The notes: generated by a model not told the origin, from the letters alone. A stretch of 64,000 nucleotides of DNA from Agrostemma githago (GCA_958450325.1 OY288241.1:44343978-44407977), one strand, 5' to 3'; positions 1 through 12,404 are shown, numbered from the stretch's first letter. A program made the numbers and translations.

Positions 1-381
1 TGCAATATCAATAACATTTCCGTCGAGACAAATCCTCCTCCTCCACTGCTCCGGACACTAATTCGGGAACCTCCTACCGAAATCCGTGCACCTGAACTCC
101 GCATGCCTAACGAATTAACCGTTCGAGTTAATTTCGTCTTGATTGTTTATTTAGGTGGATACAATCCACCCAAGGAATTCTCTTTTTCTCATTTTAATTT
201 TTTCAATTTAATTAACAAAGGGGAATTTGAAACTGAGTACACGAAACGCTCGTATAAACCGCCAACTAAGCTGGGACGGTTTGATTTTAACACCTCCGTG
301 CCTATATTGTGCTACTTACGCTTGTATGTAGCACATGTCCCGAATGTTCGATTTGCTCCTACTAGCTCTAAGTTGTTTTGA
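1..381 (+). other. Open frame entering from the left edge, product unknown
   Basis: Frame 1 is open from the first base of the window to a TGA at 379-381, about 126 codons, with its first internal ATG at 103. I do not recognise the product. It begins with a proline-rich stretch and continues with a Phe/Asn-rich stretch. It sits just upstream of the 3' untranslated part of an Athila-like Gypsy element, so it could be the tail of that element's downstream (env-like) reading frame, or a chance opening. No motif supports a function. Confidence 0.25.
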
Positions 382-660
382 CTTCGACCGGGGCGAATTC
401 ATGTTTGTTAAAACAGGTGAAGTGTCGTGCGGGACCTGTCAGAAACCAGTGCTAGTCGAAAGGCAACCCGACATCATTTGTATAAGTCCCCCCCCCCCCC
501 CGCTTTTCAGCTGGTTTGGGGGAGCTACCCTTGTATACGGTAAATTTTTTCCTTTTTATTTTTGTTTTTCATGCTTTCTTAGATTTTTTTTTCTTCCTCT
601 TAGATTGAGTTGTCCTTAGGATTGGATGTGGATTTGCTGTCCTATCTGCTTTAGAGTCAC

Positions 661-694
661 ATTGAGGACATTGTGACATTTAGGTTTGGGGGAG
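661..694 (+). other. Internal polypurine-like module of the Athila-like element
   Basis: A GAGGACA block followed about 15 bases later by TTTGGGGGAG. It nearly repeats the terminal polypurine tract at 10970-11001 and may mark the start of the 3' untranslated region. A weaker copy (GGTTTGGGGGAG) lies at about 515-526. Confidence 0.5.
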
Positions 695-1792
695 AGTTTG
701 TGTGTTTTATTTTCCGTCGTGTGTTTTACTGCTTTCAAAAAAAATACTAAAATCCAAAAAAATTTAAAAAAGTCAGAAAAATCCAAAAATATTTTAATTT
801 TGTGTGTTGTGTCTGATGTGAAGCATGCAAAACGACGATGATTATAATACTCTTAACATGATTTCTCCTAATTTTCATCTTAATTTGTGCCTGAAAATAT
901 GTTTTGTCTTGAGATTTGATTAAATTGATATGATATGCCTATTTGAACTTTTAATTGCCAAATGAGTAAGTTTGACCATTTGCCGGCAAGCCAAAAAATT
1001 CTGAGCATTTAGAGCTTCGTAGGCCAATAACATTAATAACTGGTCTCATTTATATTTAGGAATTGAGTGGTTTCTCCATATGGAATGTGTAACATCAATT
1101 TGCATAAATATGACGTCTGTCTCTTGATATTGAATACGTGTTTGGTTTGAGAAAGAGGTACATGAGGAAAGACATTTCTGGTTTTGATGAGCTCCACATA
1201 GCCAAAATGACCCATTTTACTACCCTGTAGATTTAGGTCATTTTCCTTTGATTGGCTCATTTCAGTTGTTGTAAGCCTTTTTTTATTACATATATCAATA
1301 AACTACAACCCAGAATAGCCTACCTAACCGGGACAGTCGCACTGAACTTATTTGGAATTACTTCACTAATAGGTCATATTTTGAGATTTTCACATCTTTT
1401 GGATCCTAGTGCGTAATATCGTTGGTGCGACTTTACATCTCCTTCCCCCTATCCGAAAATTGAAAAAATAAGGAAGCATGAAAAAGAAAAGAAAGAAAAA
1501 TGGAATTAGAAAAAGAAGAAAAATTCCAAGAAAAGAAAAGAAAAATAAAATATATGCTTCTTGTAATATTTTGGGGAATGGTTAAGATGCTATAACTAAA
1601 ATTTAATTATAATCAGGAGGATGGCAAAATTCCCTCTTATGCTCTTTTGAGTTTTATTTCTAGTTGATGGCCGGAATTCATAAACGAGATTTTTTATGGA
1701 TAGTTTTTATTATGCAGCTGCGACTACTAGTGTTAGCCCCACATTTCCAAACGTGCTTTAAGCACAATCCATTTTATTCCCACACATATTAG

Positions 1793-4103
1793 TGTGGACA
1801 TGACATAGGTCCACCCCGACGCGGCCACGCGCGGGTTTGGGGAGGCGAATGAATCTTCATATGAGATGGGTCGAATTGAATTTTAAATCGAAGTAGGAGT
1901 CGCCACCGAATTTTGTGGTTATTCGGAACCATTCGAACCCACTCTATGTCGTAGTGGGCCATATTTAAAACATGGCCCATTTCCGATGTCAGAGCTTATC
2001 AGGTTCGTCCCTTAGCATTTGATACCGATACCGACATTATCGGATATCGTGTATTGAATGACTCTCGTTGCCAATGGATTCGGACATCCGGAAACCATGG
2101 TTCTGAGTAAGGGGTGAGGGTACGTGTTGGGAAGTTCATTGATAACACCCAACCCCGCCCGCACTTAGCGGCCTTTACTAAGATATCGTTCGTTTTTTAC
2201 GTACACGCGTTAGTTCGACGGTTGAATGATATGCAAAGATTATTTTCCTAAGACATGTGAGAAAAATAAATAAATAGGTTGCTAAGTCGTTTAATGCATA
2301 TTAAACTAATAACGCCAAAGTTATTTTAGCATGTGAATTCGTTTTAGTCTAATAAAACAAAGAAATAAATAAATTGCTACAAACACGAGAAAACGAGTTA
2401 GTAACGATTGAATAAATTGAATAAAGACGCAAATAAATAATATGCATGATTTTTGAAAAGATTTATGTCACGTGATGGATTAGCACGCGTTGACCGAGGT
2501 CAAAGAAAAAGTATTTATCGAAATATGTCGCGAAAGTCGCTTTTTATGTAAGACTCGAAGAGAATAAAAAAAATAGAAAAGCGAGGAAACGATAAGAAAA
2601 GAAGGCCGGCGGACCAGGCCACCGCGCGAGTCGCCTGACCGGCGCGCGACTCGCTTGGCAGGCTGTCCGGTTTTTTTTACTTTGTCGAAAAATCGTTAAT
2701 TTATATAAATCACGTACAAATATGGATTAATTTATACCCGATTCATATTTTCGATATTCGTCGTATTCGATAATCGATTATGAAATCGATATCGAATAGT
2801 CGGAATGGTTTTAGAAAAGGTTTTGAAAAAAGTTTGTTTTTTGAACGAAAAGTAAGAAAAAAGAATTTTGAACGAAAAAGATGTTAATTCTCTCCGCGTA
2901 TAAAATCGTCGAATTTCGTTTAAAAAGATGTAACAATTTTATTTAGCATCAACGAGAATTAATTAATTTTGTTCTTGTTAGGTACGATATTCGATTAGAG
3001 AATCGATATCGTATTTTAAGAACGTTATAAAAAAAATAGTTTTTTTTTTAATATCGATTATTAGAAATAATGAAAAATATGCGAAAACGACCCATATTAA
3101 ACGACGACCGACGACTCGACACAAAAAAGAAGAGAGAAAAAAAAACGTGAAGAAAAGGAGAGAAGAAGAGAAGAATCGGGTTTGATTTACACCCTCAACC
3201 TACATGCTTTGTTTTCTCGGGATAAGGCTCATCGGAAAGTGGCTTAGACTTGGGAGCGTCGAGATGATGAGGATGAGTTAGGGTGTTATTTTGGACGTGT
3301 AATGGGACGGGTTTCGGCCGGCTGGGGGTCGGATTCGTCGGGTCGAGATTACTCGGGAATTGTTTGGCGTTACGAGGTTGTATATTTTCTGACTTTCGAT
3401 GATTGATGATGAATGTGTGATGTAGGAATAATAGATCTATGTTGTGTGTATAATGGCTGTCAAAACGTGTGTTTTGTGTTGGACGGGAGGTTCTATTTAT
3501 AGGAATCTAGGTAGTCTTGCTTGTGTGACAAGAAATACCGGTTTGGATAGGAAATACGAGAGCTCGAGAGGAAACCAAAGTCTCGTTTCTTGGTGGGGAA
3601 GCCAAATATCTCGGCTGTCAAGGGGAGTGTTTTGGCTGTTTTGGATGTCTTGGCCGAGTATTTGGAGCTCGGTCGATGTCTGATTCGGTTTCCGGATAGA
3701 ACTCCTACTTGAGATCGAATTCTACCTTCAACGGAATTGTTTAATGTTCTCGAAGCTGATTTTTTGGTAGTGTTGGAGTCCAAACCGGACACTTGAGGTG
3801 TCACGGTTGGTCCGAGAGTCTCGGGAAATATCTTTGACCGGGTTTTGACTCGGTCGCTAAAAGACGGTTTTACCCCTGGTGTCGGAATCGACCCAAATTA
3901 GTCTTATTTGACTCGAAACGACCCACTGGGCCTGGATTTGAGGTTGGTTTTATAAGATTTTTACTCCGTAATAGGTCTAAACCAAATGTCCATGATTACG
4001 AGCCCATATCCGAGTCCATCAAAGCACGTTTACGTCCAATCATCATAGGGTGTTTGGCGGGAACTACTATAGACACCTGGCGGTCAAAATGTGGGTGTCT
4101 TCA
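1793..4103 (-). repeat. LARD 3' LTR (minus-strand sense)
   Basis: A 2311 bp direct repeat of 8285-10574, ending TG...CA. It contains a GC-rich palindromic block at about 2620-2655 (arms GCGAGTCGC and GCGACTCGC) and a TATA-like minus-strand stretch near 2541-2550. It carries no coding content that I accept. Confidence 0.92.
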
Positions 4104-4120
4104 GAGCCCCCACTCTGACT
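4104..4120 (-). promoter_or_regulatory. Polypurine tract of the LARD
   Basis: Read on the minus strand this is a purine-rich AGAGTGGGGGCTC block directly abutting the 3' LTR. This is where plus-strand DNA synthesis would be primed. The call rests on position and composition. Confidence 0.6.
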
Positions 4121-4278
4121 GAGGCTTGGACAAGGCAAAAGTCAGAGTAGCTACCAGGTCAATCAGGGATTAAAACCTGGCAGACTTCCGATCGGGTCGT
4201 TTATAGTCCATTAGACCTGCGTGAAAGGCTCGCCAGCCATAGGGTAGAAATCATACCTGGGTTGATGTTAATAATGTC

Positions 4279-4537
4279 GCGGGAGCTTGCCATGGAAGTT
4301 ATGGGTATACCTATTTACAGGTACATCCTGTCTTAGAATTGCGCGGGGACTTCTCCTAAAAAGTCTTCGGTGTGTCTGTTTACAGACACATCCCATCTCG
4401 GAATAGCGCGGGGACTTCTCCTAAAAAGTCTTGGGTGTGTCTGTTTACAGACACATCCCATCTTGGAATAGCGCGGGAGCTTGCCTTGGAAGCTCTGGGT
4501 GTATCCGCTTACAGATATATCCTGATTCCTTAATAGA
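4279..4537 (+). repeat. 65 bp tandem repeat, four units, with internal hairpins
   Basis: Units start at 4279, 4343, 4408 and 4473 with GCGGGRRCTT, giving a period of 64-65 bp. Units 2 and 3 each contain the perfect hairpin TGTGTCTG-TTTA-CAGACACA. Unit 1 has a shorter, different stem (ACCT/AGGT) and unit 4 a decayed one. The units are contiguous, with no spacers. Confidence 0.85.
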
Positions 4538-7500
4538 AATGTTGCATGATCATTCCACTGGGGAGTCTTTGAGAATTCTTCGGGGAATCTTGGGGTACCT
4601 GTCTGTTGATACATAACAAATTGCATGTAACATTTAGGCGAAACACTGACTCATGCTGGGGAAGAAATGATTTTTGATTGATTTTTTGGAAAGAAAATGA
4701 ATTTTTGTTTTGGAAATTAGAATGCTTGGGATGACTTGATTCCTAATCCGATTCTGACACGGACTCCTAAAGTCTCTGGTTAGGCCTGTATGCCTAGATG
4801 AAGTGTGATAAAAATTCCTATTCCCGTGGTGACTAGGAAAGGGATTTTCTCAAATGGCTAAGTTTTGCAAATTTTAAAATGAGAATTTGAAGAGAGAGAT
4901 ATACCGACCGACTCGACTCTGGACGCGACAAAACGAGTTGACAGACACGACTAAACTCTCTAAGGGTTGGACCGTGACTCGGTAGGGGATGGGCCACCTA
5001 ATATGACAAGACTCTTAAGTTGCGCTATTCCGTAGCCTAGGCGAGTGGCAACATGGTCGAATCCTCGGAATGAGACTGTTTCCGTACGACAGGGCTTTGT
5101 GGTAGCAATGCCGTAGACTGGTGTTCTTTTGGATATTCTTTTGATTTAGGGGTACATTCCCAAAGTGGGTATTGCTTCGAGTCTCTGACCAATTCTCGTC
5201 TTCAACTGAGCCGAGTACTAGGACACACTATAGAAAGGAGGCTAGATCTTTATTCTTTGAATTTATCTGGATTTTGTGAGTGGATGGAAAACTTCTGCCT
5301 AGGAGAAGCCCCCAGGATGACAAAGCTAGCTACTGAGAACATGACAGTGTCGTGACCGGAATGATGATGCTTTTTCGAATTTGTGTGAATGTGAATGGTT
5401 GTGCCTTTGTCGAAAGGCTGCCTACGTATTCACGTGTAGTGAAATCAAACCAAGCCATAGTTCAGTAGATTGAAAGATATATAATGGTGCCTAGTTTACT
5501 AGGGCTTTGTGTGTAACTAGCCACAACGATGGTGTAGGCTAAGTGCATTCCCAGTGATGTCTTGATCAAAGGGCTAGAATAGTTAGGATGTTGATCCTAT
5601 GACTGTGAGCGTTCTCCAGGGTAGCCCCCAGAGGTGGTTTGAACTATTTGGGCATGTTCTATGCCGACTGCAAGTTGAATTCCCGTGTTTGGGATTGGTA
5701 ACTGGTTTGGATGTTTCTGGAAATGTGGTGCTAGGAAGTAAGTGGCTTTATTGATTCGAAATCTGGAGCTCGATTTTGTGGAGCTAGGCTTCGAGGGTAA
5801 GGTATTGTAATATGGTAGGAAAGGGGGAAGTCGAGTAAAAATGACTCGGACTTCGATCGGGCAGGTTGATAATGCGGGATCTGGTTTCCATGTCTGGCCC
5901 TAAAGGTTAGGGTGTATCCTATGGAGCTTGAATCCTCAAAATTCTAGGCTGTCTCTAGCCTAGGTCTCGAGAAGGTCTTGAGGGTTGTAATGTGGGAAGG
6001 CTAGATGTGGTGTTAGCTGACCATCTTGACTGTCTCTCCCCTATTGGATGGTATGGGTATTGATAATTTTTGAATTGACCGTTTCACGGTCATGGGTTTT
6101 TGAATTCTTTGGGTTGACCTCTTAGCCCCGGTCATGGGATTCTTCATTTGAGTTGACCGTGTCTGGTCGAGAGATGTTGATAATTCTTTTTTGATCATGG
6201 CCAGCTTTTTTGTTTTGGCCTTTTGCTTTTTTTTCTCTTGGACTTTTGATTTTTTTGTCCAGTTTTTTTTTTGTCGGTCAGACTAACACCTAAGATAGGG
6301 ACTGGCTAGTCTTATTGGATGGGTGTTTATTGTGGGAAGTTGGCTTGCCTCCCGTCTTGAACCCAAACTAGAAGACTACCCAGGTTTGTCATAGGATTCG
6401 ATATGCTCCTGCTACGGGTAGTTATGTGGCTTTCTATACCAAACATGGAATAGGTAAAAGGAAAACACGGGCTCGGTTTCCTGCAGTCATTATAGATGTG
6501 CCTATAATAGTCACGTGCGTGTGCTCACAGTGTGTGATGGTGTTCATCATGTTCTCGGAAACACATAAGGAAAGTATATATGAGAAATAAAAAAGATGAT
6601 TTTATTGAATTTTTGAAAAGAGGACAGAATACAAATGACTCTGACGCAGATTTGGAAATGAGGATGTAGGGTATCCTAGACTCGAACTCAGACTTAGACT
6701 CGAATCAAATCCGGACTCGGATGCTCGGTTGGTTGTTTTTTTTTTGGTAAGGTCTTTGATTGGAGAGAACGACGGGTGTCACGACTCGCCTAAACTCGGC
6801 TTTGCGCAAGTGCAAGTGAGGGAGTCAAACTAGACACGGCCCGGGGTGACGGGTCGAAAAAGACTCTTGGACCGGGATATTCGAACGTTGATCTAGACGA
6901 GGTAACGACCCTGGCTTGGACTCGACCATGAGACTCGGACGGTGTATGAGGGCGAGTCCGAAAATGGGGCAACCGTGTTTGACCGCGTCACGTGCTCGGA
7001 CCAACCGTGGTGACCTAACCCTAGATGACTCGAGTATTTGTAGCATAGGTACGACTCGAAGAAGGCATCATAAGGACGCCAGTGTATGATGAACGTGGGG
7101 TGACCTTAGGATGACCGTGGTTGACTGCTCGGTTGGGGGATAGCCCCCGAGTGAGGCTAAAGAATCTGATAGGACTCAGATGGTGTGACACCTAAGTGAC
7201 TCGAAAGTGGGATACGTGAGACAACACGTGTAAGCCATGACCCTTAGAGCAACCGTGGTTGATCGCTCTGCTGAAGGGTGGCCCCCGAGTGAGGAAAAGC
7301 CTGAAAAGGAAATGACTCGGAAAAGACACCTAGACGGGTGACATCGTGAACGGTGGGCCTTCCTTAGGATTCGGCAAAGTGGGCTTAGTCCCGTTCGAAG
7401 GAAGGTGTACGTGAGAATTCCCCAGACTTTGGACTCGAGTGTGTAAACGGGCTTCCCTTTGCAGGAGTTTGTCCTACGAAGGTGGGCCGTGCCTTGACAA

Positions 7501-8263
7501 ATAAGGCGGACTGGGATGGGGTAGAAACTCGTGGTGTAAGATCGACGGAGTTTCGACGCTATAGATTCTTACAACCTATGACAAGACCCGACACTGCTAA
7601 ATACGGGAAGTCCTAAGAAGAAGAGGGCTTTGAAAAGAGACTTGGATTTGAAAACCGAACAAAGTCGGGTAGGATGGTCCGACTTTTTGAAAACCGAGAA
7701 AAAGGCTATCGGGCCGAGATTTCGGGCTTTTTTTTTGAAAAGGTTTGGACAGCATACCGGCTAAAAATAGGCTATTTTGAGTCAAAATCATAAGTCCTAA
7801 ATTTGGTAGCTTTCCGGGTTTTGAAAAATAGATGGGTTTGAAAAGATGCAAGTTTTTTTTTGAAAATGGCGGTTTTTGAAAAAAAAGACCAAAAGAAGAT
7901 CAAGTAGCACGTAGTCACGGGAACAGTATAATGACGCCATGTATGCTCTTAGTCTAAGTCTCGGTCAGTCGAATAGGGTCTATACCAACGACGATAGCAT
8001 TCTCGCAAATCAGGACGGACTTCCTAAGCCGAGTTGGTCTTAGAACCTGCCGTAAAACCCATGCGAGTTCCGCCATCGAAGTCTTTAGTGCACCCATGTA
8101 GGAATGCACCATGGTATAGTGGGACATCGATCACAAGTAACCGGCCCAGGAAAGAATTGGGTTATGCATGAATCATTGAACTAAAACGTGTACATTACTA
8201 ATCGAACGATTTCTTTTCGAGTCTCACCCTGAGGATGCCGATGGTAAGTGACACATCAGTTAA

Positions 8264-8281
8264 TCCCCAGCGGAGTCGCCA
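8264..8281 (-). promoter_or_regulatory. Primer-binding site of the LARD (probably tRNA-Arg)
   Basis: On the minus strand the sequence TGGCGACTCCGCTGGGGA starts 3 bases after the 5' LTR. It is the complement of a tRNA 3' end terminating in CCA. From memory this type matches tRNA-Arg, as reported for Ogre elements; the tRNA identity was not checked by search. Confidence 0.75.
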
Positions 8282-8284
8282 AAT

Positions 8285-10574
8285 TGTGGACATGACATAG
8301 GTCCACCCCGACGCGGCCACGCGCGGGTTTGGGGAGGCGAATGAATCTTCATATGAGATGGGTCGAATTGAATTTTAAATCGAAGTAGGAGTCGCCACCG
8401 AATTTTGTGGTTATTCGGAACCATTCGAACCCACTCTATGTCGTAGTGGGCCATATTTAAAACATGGCCCATTTCCGATGTCAGAGCTTATCGAGTTCGT
8501 CCCTTAGCATTTGATACCGATACCGACATTATCGGATATCGTGTATTGAATGACTCTCGTTGCCAATGGATTCGGACATCCGGAAACCGTGGTTCTGAGT
8601 AAGGGGTGAGGGTACGTGTTGGGAAGTTCATTGAGAACACCCAACCCCGCCCGCACTTAGCGGCCTTTACTAAGATATCGTTCGTTTTTTACGTTAGTTC
8701 GACGGTTGAATGATATGCAAAGATTATTTTCCTAAGACATGTGAGAAAAATAAATAAATGGGTTGCTAAGTCGTTTAATGCATATTAAACTAATAACGTC
8801 AAAGTTATTTTAGCATGTGAATTCGTTTTAGTCTAATAAAACAAAGAAATAAATAAATTGCTACAAACACGAGAAAACAAGTTAGTAACGATTGAATAAA
8901 GACGCAAATAAATAATATGAATGATTTTTGAAAAGATTTATGTCACGTGATGGATTAGCACGCGTTGACCGAGGTCAAAGAAAAAGTATTTATCGAAATA
9001 TGTCGCGAAAGTCGCTTTTTATGTAAGACTCGAAGAGAATAAATAAAATAGAAAAGCGAGGAAACGAGAAGAAAAGAAGGCCGGCGGACCAGGCCACCGC
9101 GCGAGTCGCCTGACCGGCGCGCGACTCGCGTGGCAGGCTGTCCGGTTTTTTTTACGTTGTCGAAAAATCATTAATTTATATAAATCACGTACAAATATAG
9201 ATTAATTTATACCCGATTCATATTTTCGATATTCGTCGTATTCGATAATCGATTATGAAATCGATATCGAATAGTCGGAATGGTTTTAGAAAAGGTTTTG
9301 AAAAAAGTTTGTTTTTTGAACGAAAAGTAAGAAAAAAGAATTTTGAACGAAAAAGATGTTAATTCTCTCCGCGTATAAAATCGTCGAATTTCGTTTAAAA
9401 AGATGTAATGATTTTATTTAGCATCAACGAGAATTAATTAATTTTGTTCTTGTTAGGTACGATATTCGATTAGAGAATCGATATCGTATTTTAAGAACGT
9501 TATAAAAAAATAGTTTTTTTTAATATCGATTATTAGAAATAATGAAAAATATGCGAAAACGACCCATATTAAACGAGGACCGACGAATCGACACAAAAAA
9601 GAAGAGAGAGAAAAAACGTGAAGAAAAGGAGAGAAGAAGAGAAGAATCGGGTTTGATTTACACCCTCAACCTACATGCTTTGTTTTCTCGGGATAAGGCT
9701 CGTCGGAAAGTGGCTTAGACTTGGGAGCGTCGAGATGATGAGGATGAGTTAGGGTGTTATTTTGGACGTGTAATGGGACAGGTTTCGGCCGGCTGGGGGT
9801 CGGATTCGTCGGGTCGAGATTACTCGGGAATTGTTTGGCGTTACGAGGTTGTATATTTTCTGACTTTCGATGATTGATGATGAATGTGTGATGTAGGAAT
9901 AATAGATCTATGTTGTGTGTATAATGGCTGTCAAAACGTGTGTTTTGTGTTGGACGGGAGGTCCTATTTATAGGAATCGAGGTAGTCTTGCTTGTGTGAC
10001 AAGAAATACCGGTTTGGATAGGAAATACGAGAGTTCGAGAGGAAACCAAAGTCTCGTTTCTTGGTGGGGAAGCCAAATATCTCGGCTGTCAAGGGGAGTG
10101 TTTCGGCTGTTTTGGATGTCTTGGCCGAGTATTTGGAGCTCGGTTGATGTCTGATTCGGTTTCCGGATAGAACTCCTACTTGAGATCGAATTCTACCTTC
10201 AACGGAATTGTTTAATGTTCTCGAAGCTGATTTTTTGGTAGTGTTGGAGTCCAAACCGGACACTTGAGGTGTCACGGTTGGTCCGTGAGTCTCGGGAAAT
10301 ATCTTTGACCGGGTTTTGACTCGGTCGCTAAAAGACGGTTTTACCCCTGGTGTCGGAATCGACCCAAATTAGTCTTATTTGACTCGAAACGACCCACTGG
10401 ACCTGGATTTGAGGTTGGTTTTATAAGATTTTTACTCCGTAATAGGTCTAAACCAAATGTCCACGATTACGAGCCCATATCCGAGTCCATCAAAGCGCGT
10501 TTACGTCCAATCATTATCGGGTGTTTGGCGGGAACTACTATAGACACCTGGCGGTCAAAATGTGGGTGTCTACA
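8285..10574 (-). repeat. LARD 5' LTR (minus-strand sense)
   Basis: A 2290 bp copy of 1793-4103. It differs by a handful of small indels (for example near 8690 and 8895) and scattered substitutions. The right end TCTACA is followed by the ATTAG target duplication. It includes the same GC-rich palindromic block near 9098-9135. Confidence 0.92.
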
Positions 10575-10969
10575 ATTAGTCACCCTTTGTAAGTCCTTGG
10601 CATGTACTATGGTCTTGATTGGTGGAACATGTATTTGATTGGGGAGATTGATTTCATATTTGATTCCATGCATGTTTCATAAGTCGAGTGAGTATTCTTA
10701 TTCTTTATTATCTTCACATTTATTTACTCACCCGTTCTTATGAGTGTTGAGCGATAACCGCGAGGAAGTCCGACATTGATGGTCTCGCAAGGTTGAAAGT
10801 TTGGCAAGCGATCGTTTATTCATGGCATGATTATTGAATTAGTTTTATTCTTTGACATTCCGTGTTTTCTAGCCGGTTTAAGATGATTTTTAAGAGCATG
10901 ATTGTAAGTTTGCTTTGAGTCGTGCTTCGCATCACTTGTCCTCTCTTGTATTATATATTTGGTTCGCTT

Positions 10970-11001
10970 GAGGACAAGCAAAGGCTTGGTTTGGGGGAGT
11001 T
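10970..11001 (+). promoter_or_regulatory. Terminal polypurine module of the Athila-like element
   Basis: GAGGACAAGCA is followed by GGTTTGGGGGAGTT and then the LTR start TGATGAATG. Position and composition fit the plus-strand primer site. Confidence 0.75.
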
Positions 11002-12404
11002 TGATGAATGTTATGTATGTGTGTATATATATATATATATATTCATCCCCTAATTGTTAGTTTAGTCTCGGTTTTTGTGCTTAACTCGTTAATAATGATA
11101 CAATATACTTTGAATGTCGATACATCCGTATTTGCATGTACTTTGTAGATTTGGATGCATTTGGAGCTAATCAGAGCATTACAAAATCGACAATTGAAGA
11201 ATTTACACCTAAGCACGGAATCGAAGGAAGAAGATGCGGAATACACGAAGAAACAAAGACTAAAGAAGGAAAAGACACAAACGAGATGAAAGAATGATCG
11301 GCCACACAAGGGTCAACTTCAAACGTCAATATCTTGAGTTCTACAACTCCAATCAGAGAGATTTTTGTGGCTTGGAAAGCCTTTCTCTTAGCTTTCCAAC
11401 GGTATATTTCATGTTCAATTTGAACAAGTAACGAAGAAATGGCATCCGTTTGAAGTCGAGCGCGCAATGCTGTGACCTACAGCACTACTCGATCGAGTGC
11501 CCGAGGTGCACTCGATCGAGTGCCACTCCGTAAAGTTCCCTGGCCATTTTTTGGGGGGTCACTCGATAGAGTACCATCAGGTCATTCGATCGAGTGCACC
11601 TAATCCGAGCCACGCGTCATTCCTGATTTCAGCATAGAATTGAGCCTGATTTTGAGTCCAACTGATACTCTTTATATATCAGTTGTCTGACTCTTGAATG
11701 AGGACCCCTTTTTTATCTTTTTGATAAAAAATTTTACACTTTTGAGTTATACGTTACTTTTGTTTTTTGGAGATACATTGAACCTAGCTTTTCATTCTTA
11801 GATCTACGCGTCGAATTCTTCGGTATCGTTATTCCTAATTTCATTTCTAATTTCAGTTTTCTATCGTTAAGGGGATGTACACGTATTATTAGGGTTATAG
11901 TCAATTGACCTGTTTCTAATCGTATGAACTATCGCCTGAATGTCTTTTTAACTCTGATTAATTGTTTGATGCATAATTCAATTAATTAGTATCGCAAATT
12001 AGGACTTTTCGCCGACCGCATTAAGAACTAATTAGGCCACGATAGTTTGGGTAGACTAACTTAATGCTAGCGACCGCAGGTTAAGTTTAAATCTAACGGT
12101 TATAGTGTACCGACCGGACTTCCACCTTAGGTAGTTCGATTATTGACATGTTAGTTGACTCCCTGACCCGATTGATATTCGTAGTGAACCTGAGACCCTA
12201 GACTTTCTCCTCATTGTTATGTCGTCTTAGTATTTAGCTTTAGTTTAACAAACCAACCCAAACTGTGACCCATAACCTAGAGTCTAAATCTTAGGAATAG
12301 ACAACTAAATTCTGTCTCCTTGTGGTTCGACCCCTGACTTCACTATCTACATAAGTTGATGTCCTTGGGATAACTTTGATTAGGGATACGACTAACTCCT
12401 ATCA
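11002..12404 (+). repeat. 3' LTR of the Athila-like element
   Basis: This 1403 bp LTR begins TGATGAATG after the polypurine tract and ends CTATCA where sequence homologous to family A gag resumes. It contains a short TA microsatellite near 11024-11042, a cluster of four CACTCGATCGAGTG-type palindromes at 11487-11600, and a TATA box (TTATATATC) at 11672-11680. Its mate lies outside the window, so the borders rest on the polypurine tract and the homologous gag copy at 34300-34400. Confidence 0.75.

Larger units (their letters stand above)
4104..8284 (-). other. Non-coding interior of the LARD
   Basis: No gag, protease, RT, RNase H or integrase motif is visible on either strand, and the open frames are all under 100 codons. 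It holds a four-unit 65 bp tandem repeat (4279-4537). It also has two diverged copies of a unit of about 130 bp around 7110-7290, each with ACCGTGGTTGA followed by GCCCCCGAGTGAGG. The remaining sequence shows no structure I could assign. Confidence 0.75.
1793..10574 (-). mobile_element. Complete non-autonomous LTR retrotransposon (LARD-like, Ogre-type primer site)
   Basis: Two long direct repeats, 1793-4103 and 8285-10574, begin TGTGGACA and end TGTCTTCA or TGTCTACA. They flank 4.2 kb without any recognisable retrotransposon protein. The 5 bp ATTAG lies at 1788-1792 and again at 10575-10579, a perfect target duplication. A primer-binding site next to the right LTR and a G-rich tract next to the left LTR place its transcription on the minus strand. 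The two LTRs differ mainly by scattered substitutions and small indels, so insertion was recent compared with the broken elements around it. Large LTRs with a non-coding middle fit the LARD definition; mobilisation in trans by an Ogre/Tat-like Gypsy is inferred from the primer site. Confidence 0.9.
1..12404 (+). mobile_element. Athila-like Ty3/Gypsy retrotransposon, 3' part, split by the LARD at 1793-10574
   Basis: The host element consists of 1-1792 and 10575-12404; the 5 bp ATTAG at the junction is duplicated by the LARD insertion. The non-coding 3' region carries a GAGGACA...TTTGGGGGAG motif at 661-694 and again immediately before the LTR at 10970-11001. This is the polypurine module typical of Athila-like plant Gypsy elements. 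The LTR at 11002-12404 abuts family A gag sequence at 12405, so this element is itself inserted in the family A element. Its gag, pol and 5' LTR must lie left of the window. Lineage is inferred from the polypurine module only, since no pol domain is visible. Confidence 0.7.

Noticed and set aside
3493..3804. 103-codon frame repeated at 9964-10275
   Set aside because: Present twice only because it lies in the two LTRs, and not open in the diverged third LTR; no motif.
4279..4537. CRISPR-like repeat array
   Set aside because: The repeats are contiguous, with no spacers, in a plant retroelement.
9666..10076. 136-codon minus-strand frame in the LARD LTR
   Set aside because: Low-complexity Thr/Pro/His composition, not open at equal length in the other, nearly identical LTR copy.
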